A stretch of DNA of 64,000 bases, taken from Hydrogenispora ethanolica (lineage in GTDB: Bacteria; Bacillota; UBA4882; UBA8346). Each line of letters begins with the position of its first letter. Position 1 is the first letter of the stretch. Positions 62,092 through 64,000 of the stretch are shown here, one piece after another. The notes under the pieces are model-generated. The model saw only the letters and a list, made by a program, of their open reading frames with translations. It was not told where the DNA came from and did no database searches. The stretch is taken from assembly GCF_004340685.1 (NCBI RefSeq), contig NZ_SLUN01000001.1:124001-188000 (forward strand), written 5' to 3'. The translations under genes were made by a program, and so were the position numbers.

Positions 62092-62315
62092 GGGTTGGTG
62101 GTTGGTGGTTCGTGGTTAGTGGTTGGTCGTTGGTCGTTAGTGGTTGGTGGTTGAGTTGGTAGCTTGGTCCTGTTTCAGTCATTAAGCCACCTTGCCAACT
62201 CACGAACTTACCAACGACTAACGACTAACCACGAACTTAAGATCCTACCAACTACGAACTTACGAACCCACCAACCAAGAACCACGAACTCTCCAACCCA
62301 CCAACCCCGAACTCC
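62092..62315. repeat. 7-bp repeat array: GT-rich half and inverted CA-rich half
   Basis: 62092-62165 is built of heptamers GGTTGGT, GGTTCGT, GGTTAGT, CGTTGGT. After a 25-base unique centre, 62192-62315 holds the inverted type (ACCAACG, ACTAACG, ACTAACC, ACGAACT), more diverged. The two halves can pair into one long imperfect stem. The array lies between the transcription-regulator-like gene and the replication initiator gene. Confidence 0.85.
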
Positions 62316-62319
62316 CTTC

Positions 62320-62766
62320 TCACTCCGCCAGGCCCAGGACCACCGCCATCTTATAGGCCGCCGCCTCCCGGATCTGGTAGTACCGGCTCCGGCTGAACCC
62401 CAGCTCCATCATAGCCTGCTCATGATTGCGGCCGGCATTGCTGAAATACCGCGCCTCCACCAGCTCCCGCTCCTCCGGCCGGAACAGCGCCAGCCCCGCC
62501 TCGATCCGCTGCACCCGCTCCTCCTTCCGCCGCAACTGCTCCTCCAGGAGCATGATCCGCAGCGCCCGGTCGGCCACGGGGTCGCCGCTCCCCGAGCCCC
62601 GCACCCCCGCCTCGTCCAGCCGCGCCCCGTTCACCCGCTGCCGCAGATCCTCCAGATCCAGCCGCAGCTCCCGGGCTGCCGTCCGGTACAACGGGTAATT
62701 GGCCAACTCCTCCTCCACATACCGCAGCACATGCCGGGACAACCGCCCCACCGTTTCATCCCTCAT
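62320..62766 (-). CDS. ArpU/RinA-like phage transcription regulator
   Basis: The 148-residue protein has a helical N-terminal half (VLRYVEEELANYPLYRTAAR). Its C-terminal sigma-region-4-like helix-turn-helix (RPEERELVEARYFSN, then MMELGFSRSRYYQIREAAAY) is typical of late-gene regulators of the ArpU family. Such proteins switch on packaging or late genes in phages and related elements. Its start overlaps the upstream gene by 11 bases. Confidence 0.75.
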   Translation of the reverse strand: MRDETVGRLSRHVLRYVEEELANYPLYRTAARELRLDLEDLRQRVNGARLDEAGVRGSGSGDPVADRALRIMLLEEQLRRKEERVQRIEAGLALFRPEERELVEARYFSNAGRNHEQAMMELGFSRSRYYQIREAAAYKMAVVLGLAE

Positions 62767-63100
62767 AGAACCGCACCCCCAATGCTTGCTTCAAACATTC
62801 CGGCTCATCATGGACCCACACCCGGCGCCGGCCGTTGTGATAGCTCAGCCAAGCCTCGCCCGGGCCGAATTCCAGCCCGCAGCCGTGGCAGGCCGGGACC
62901 TCCGGGAGGCCCGCGCCGCGCATCGCCCCGGCCGCCTCCGCCAGACAAAGCGGGTCGTCATGGGCCGTCAGATGCACCCATCCCGCCAACGGCACGTGCA
63001 GACTGAATTCCAGCCCCAGCTCCCCGGGGGCGATCGCGCTGCAACAACCCTTGCAAAACGCCCCCTCATTCCGATGATAATTTCGCCTTGTACCAGCCAT
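62756..63100 (-). CDS. Small cysteine-rich (zinc-ribbon-like) hypothetical protein
   Basis: The 114-residue protein has two CxxC-type pairs (CKGCC about 16 and CHGCG about 70) and two DxPxCL segments (HDDPLCLAEA and HDEPECLKQA). This suggests an internal duplication of a zinc-binding unit. The function is unknown. GAAGGAG lies 9 bases before the ATG. It is the first gene behind the minus-strand promoter of the module. Confidence 0.65.
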   Translation of the reverse strand: MAGTRRNYHRNEGAFCKGCCSAIAPGELGLEFSLHVPLAGWVHLTAHDDPLCLAEAAGAMRGAGLPEVPACHGCGLEFGPGEAWLSYHNGRRRVWVHDEPECLKQALGVRFYEG

Positions 63101-63291
63101 GATCCGACACTCCTTCATTGTATATATGTAATATGCAGGGCAAAAAAAAATCCGCCAGCCTTTCCGGAAACACCGTCGAACGGCGTAAAAAGGCGTCATT
63201 GCTAGAGCTGACACAATAAACCCCCGGCCCGTAGCGCGCTTCCACCGGACCGAAAGATTGTTGTGTCGAATTAATATTGTCCTCAAGCAAT

Positions 63292-63320
63292 ACTATAGCA
63301 CCACCCGTACACGGAGTCAA
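63292..63320 (-). promoter_or_regulatory. Sigma-A promoter of the phage-like operon
   Basis: On the minus strand TTGACT and TATAGT are 17 bases apart. Transcription would run through the genes from 63100 downwards. Confidence 0.7.
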
Positions 63321-63352
63321 CAACAATTTATTGATCGAGGTTAATAAAAAGG

Positions 63353-63381
63353 TTGATTATGGTAAACAAACATGCTATAAT
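63353..63381 (+). promoter_or_regulatory. Sigma-A promoter of the XRE regulator
   Basis: TTGATT and TATAAT are 17 bases apart, about 92 bases before the regulator start. The two promoters are back to back, as in a lysogeny-type switch. Confidence 0.75.
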
Positions 63382-63480
63382 AAGGTTATTGTACCGAGTC
63401 ATTTTTCCGGACCCTTCCAAAAAACGCGGTCCCGGCGAATGGCCGGCGTAGTAGTACTGGTAATAAAGGAGCGGTGTGAA

Positions 63481-63933
63481 ATGTTTGACAAAGAAAAATT
63501 TGCCGCATTGCTGATCCGGGCTCAAGGCGACCGGTCGCTCAACGAATATGCCCGGCAGACCGGAATCTCCTCGGCGCACATCTCCCGGTTGTCCCGGGCG
63601 TTACTGGACGCCCCGCCCAACCCCCAGACCATCAAGCAACTGGCCGACCAAGCCCATAACGGCGTCACCTACGACGAGATGATGGTGGTCGCGGGACACC
63701 TGACCCCCGACTGGCTGCCCAGCTACAGCCGTCTCGACACCGGCAAGATCCCCCATACCGCCCGCTACGACATCAGCTCGATCACCGACGAGGAAGCGGA
63801 GCTGATCAGTTTCATCCGGCGGTCCTGGTCCAAGCTTACACCGGAGCAACGCAAGAAAAAACTGGAACTGGCCAAAATCTCTCTCCGGATCATTGATGAA
63901 GTGGAACGGAGCGAAAAAAAGGACAAGGAATGA
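63481..63933 (+). CDS. XRE-family transcriptional regulator
   Basis: The 150-residue protein has an N-terminal lambda-repressor-like helix-turn-helix (LNEYARQTGISSAHISRLSR) and a helical C-terminal tail (LISFIRRSWSKLTPEQRKKK). AAAGGAG lies about 9 bases before the ATG. It diverges from the phage-like operon and overlaps the next gene (ATGA). Regulators of this arrangement commonly repress the divergent operon and are relieved by a partner metalloprotease. Confidence 0.85.
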   Translation: MFDKEKFAALLIRAQGDRSLNEYARQTGISSAHISRLSRALLDAPPNPQTIKQLADQAHNGVTYDEMMVVAGHLTPDWLPSYSRLDTGKIPHTARYDISSITDEEAELISFIRRSWSKLTPEQRKKKLELAKISLRIIDEVERSEKKDKE

Positions 63934-64000
63934 ACGTCAGAGAGGATCGGGCGCGCCAGACCGCCCGCCGCGTCCAGGAGAAGCTCCCCAAGTTTCTGCC
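63930..64000 (+). CDS. Start of a gene coupled to the XRE regulator (possibly ImmA/IrrE protease)
   Basis: Only 23 codons are visible (MNVREDRARQTARRVQEKLP then KFL). The ATGA overlap with the regulator stop shows coupling. In ICEs and prophages the gene at this place is often an ImmA/IrrE metallopeptidase that cleaves the repressor, but the HExxH motif would lie beyond the window, so this is a guess from context. Confidence 0.45.
   Translation, partial: MNVREDRARQTARRVQEKLPKFL

Overview
The window comes from a GC-rich, endospore-forming, strictly or facultatively anaerobic member of the Firmicutes (Bacillota). Reasons: a GerA-type spore germination locus, an RsfA-like DNA-binding protein, strong AAGGAGG-type ribosome binding sites, sigma-A promoters of TTGACA/TATAAT type, an NAD-linked trimeric [FeFe]-hydrogenase and an Etf-linked lactate dehydrogenase. 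I cannot name the species from sequence alone; the mix resembles deep-branching, high-GC hydrogen-producing clostridia-like lineages (inference).

Layout. 1-4.2 kb: the start of a response regulator, a HAMP/PAS histidine kinase and a free-standing KdpD-type sensor protein, all on the minus strand. 4.2-7.2 kb: a large chemoreceptor. 7.9-12.4 kb: a small unknown gene facing the hydrogenase operon hydC-hydB-hydA. 13.1-15.6 kb: a four-domain CoA-disulfide reductase/rhodanese/TusA/DsrE fusion behind a clear promoter and a Rex-like operator. 15.6-16.4 kb: a mobile palindromic repeat and a 21-bp tandem array. 16.4-20.5 kb: the ger locus, with lower GC than its surroundings. 20.7-25.7 kb: an RND efflux pump with its TetR regulator and two matching operators. 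26-28.7 kb: an RsfA-like regulator, a class 3 lipase and a PspC protein. 29-33.2 kb: a FadR-type regulator, etfB, etfA and a GlcD-type dehydrogenase (lactate oxidation). 33.2-34.3 kb: repeats. 34.4-37.7 kb: DUF1634, TauE/SafE and YeiH-type exporters with a LysR regulator. 37.7-41.6 kb: an aminosugar/galactose salvage cluster. 42-43.3 kb: small genes and two tRNAs. 43.8-45.5 kb: a TetR regulator and an esterase. 45.5-51.8 kb: aroA, sbcC and sbcD. 52-53 kb: a REP-associated (RAYT) transposase with an internal tandem array. 53.5-56.8 kb: a Spy/CpxP-like protein and a rifampicin phosphotransferase. 57-58.1 kb: a hairpin-rich non-coding region. 58.1-59.6 kb: small genes. 59.7-64 kb: a phage- or ICE-like control and replication module with divergent promoters.

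How it fits together. The metabolic genes point to redox balancing by fermentation: lactate oxidation through EtfAB, hydrogen production from NADH plus ferredoxin, and thiol/sulfane-sulfur handling under a probable NADH-sensing repressor. Defence functions include drug efflux, rifamycin inactivation and SbcCD nuclease.

The most unusual feature is the RAYT transposase gene. It carries about 25 copies of an 18-bp unit in frame between its HUH and tyrosine motifs, bracketed by two inverted GTAG-headed palindromes, with a third such palindrome just upstream of the start. Other non-coding signals are a four-copy MITE-like palindromic element, a two-copy 260-bp dispersed repeat, a 7-bp repeat array beside a phage replication gene, and a duplicated hairpin-rich region upstream of the rifamycin resistance gene.
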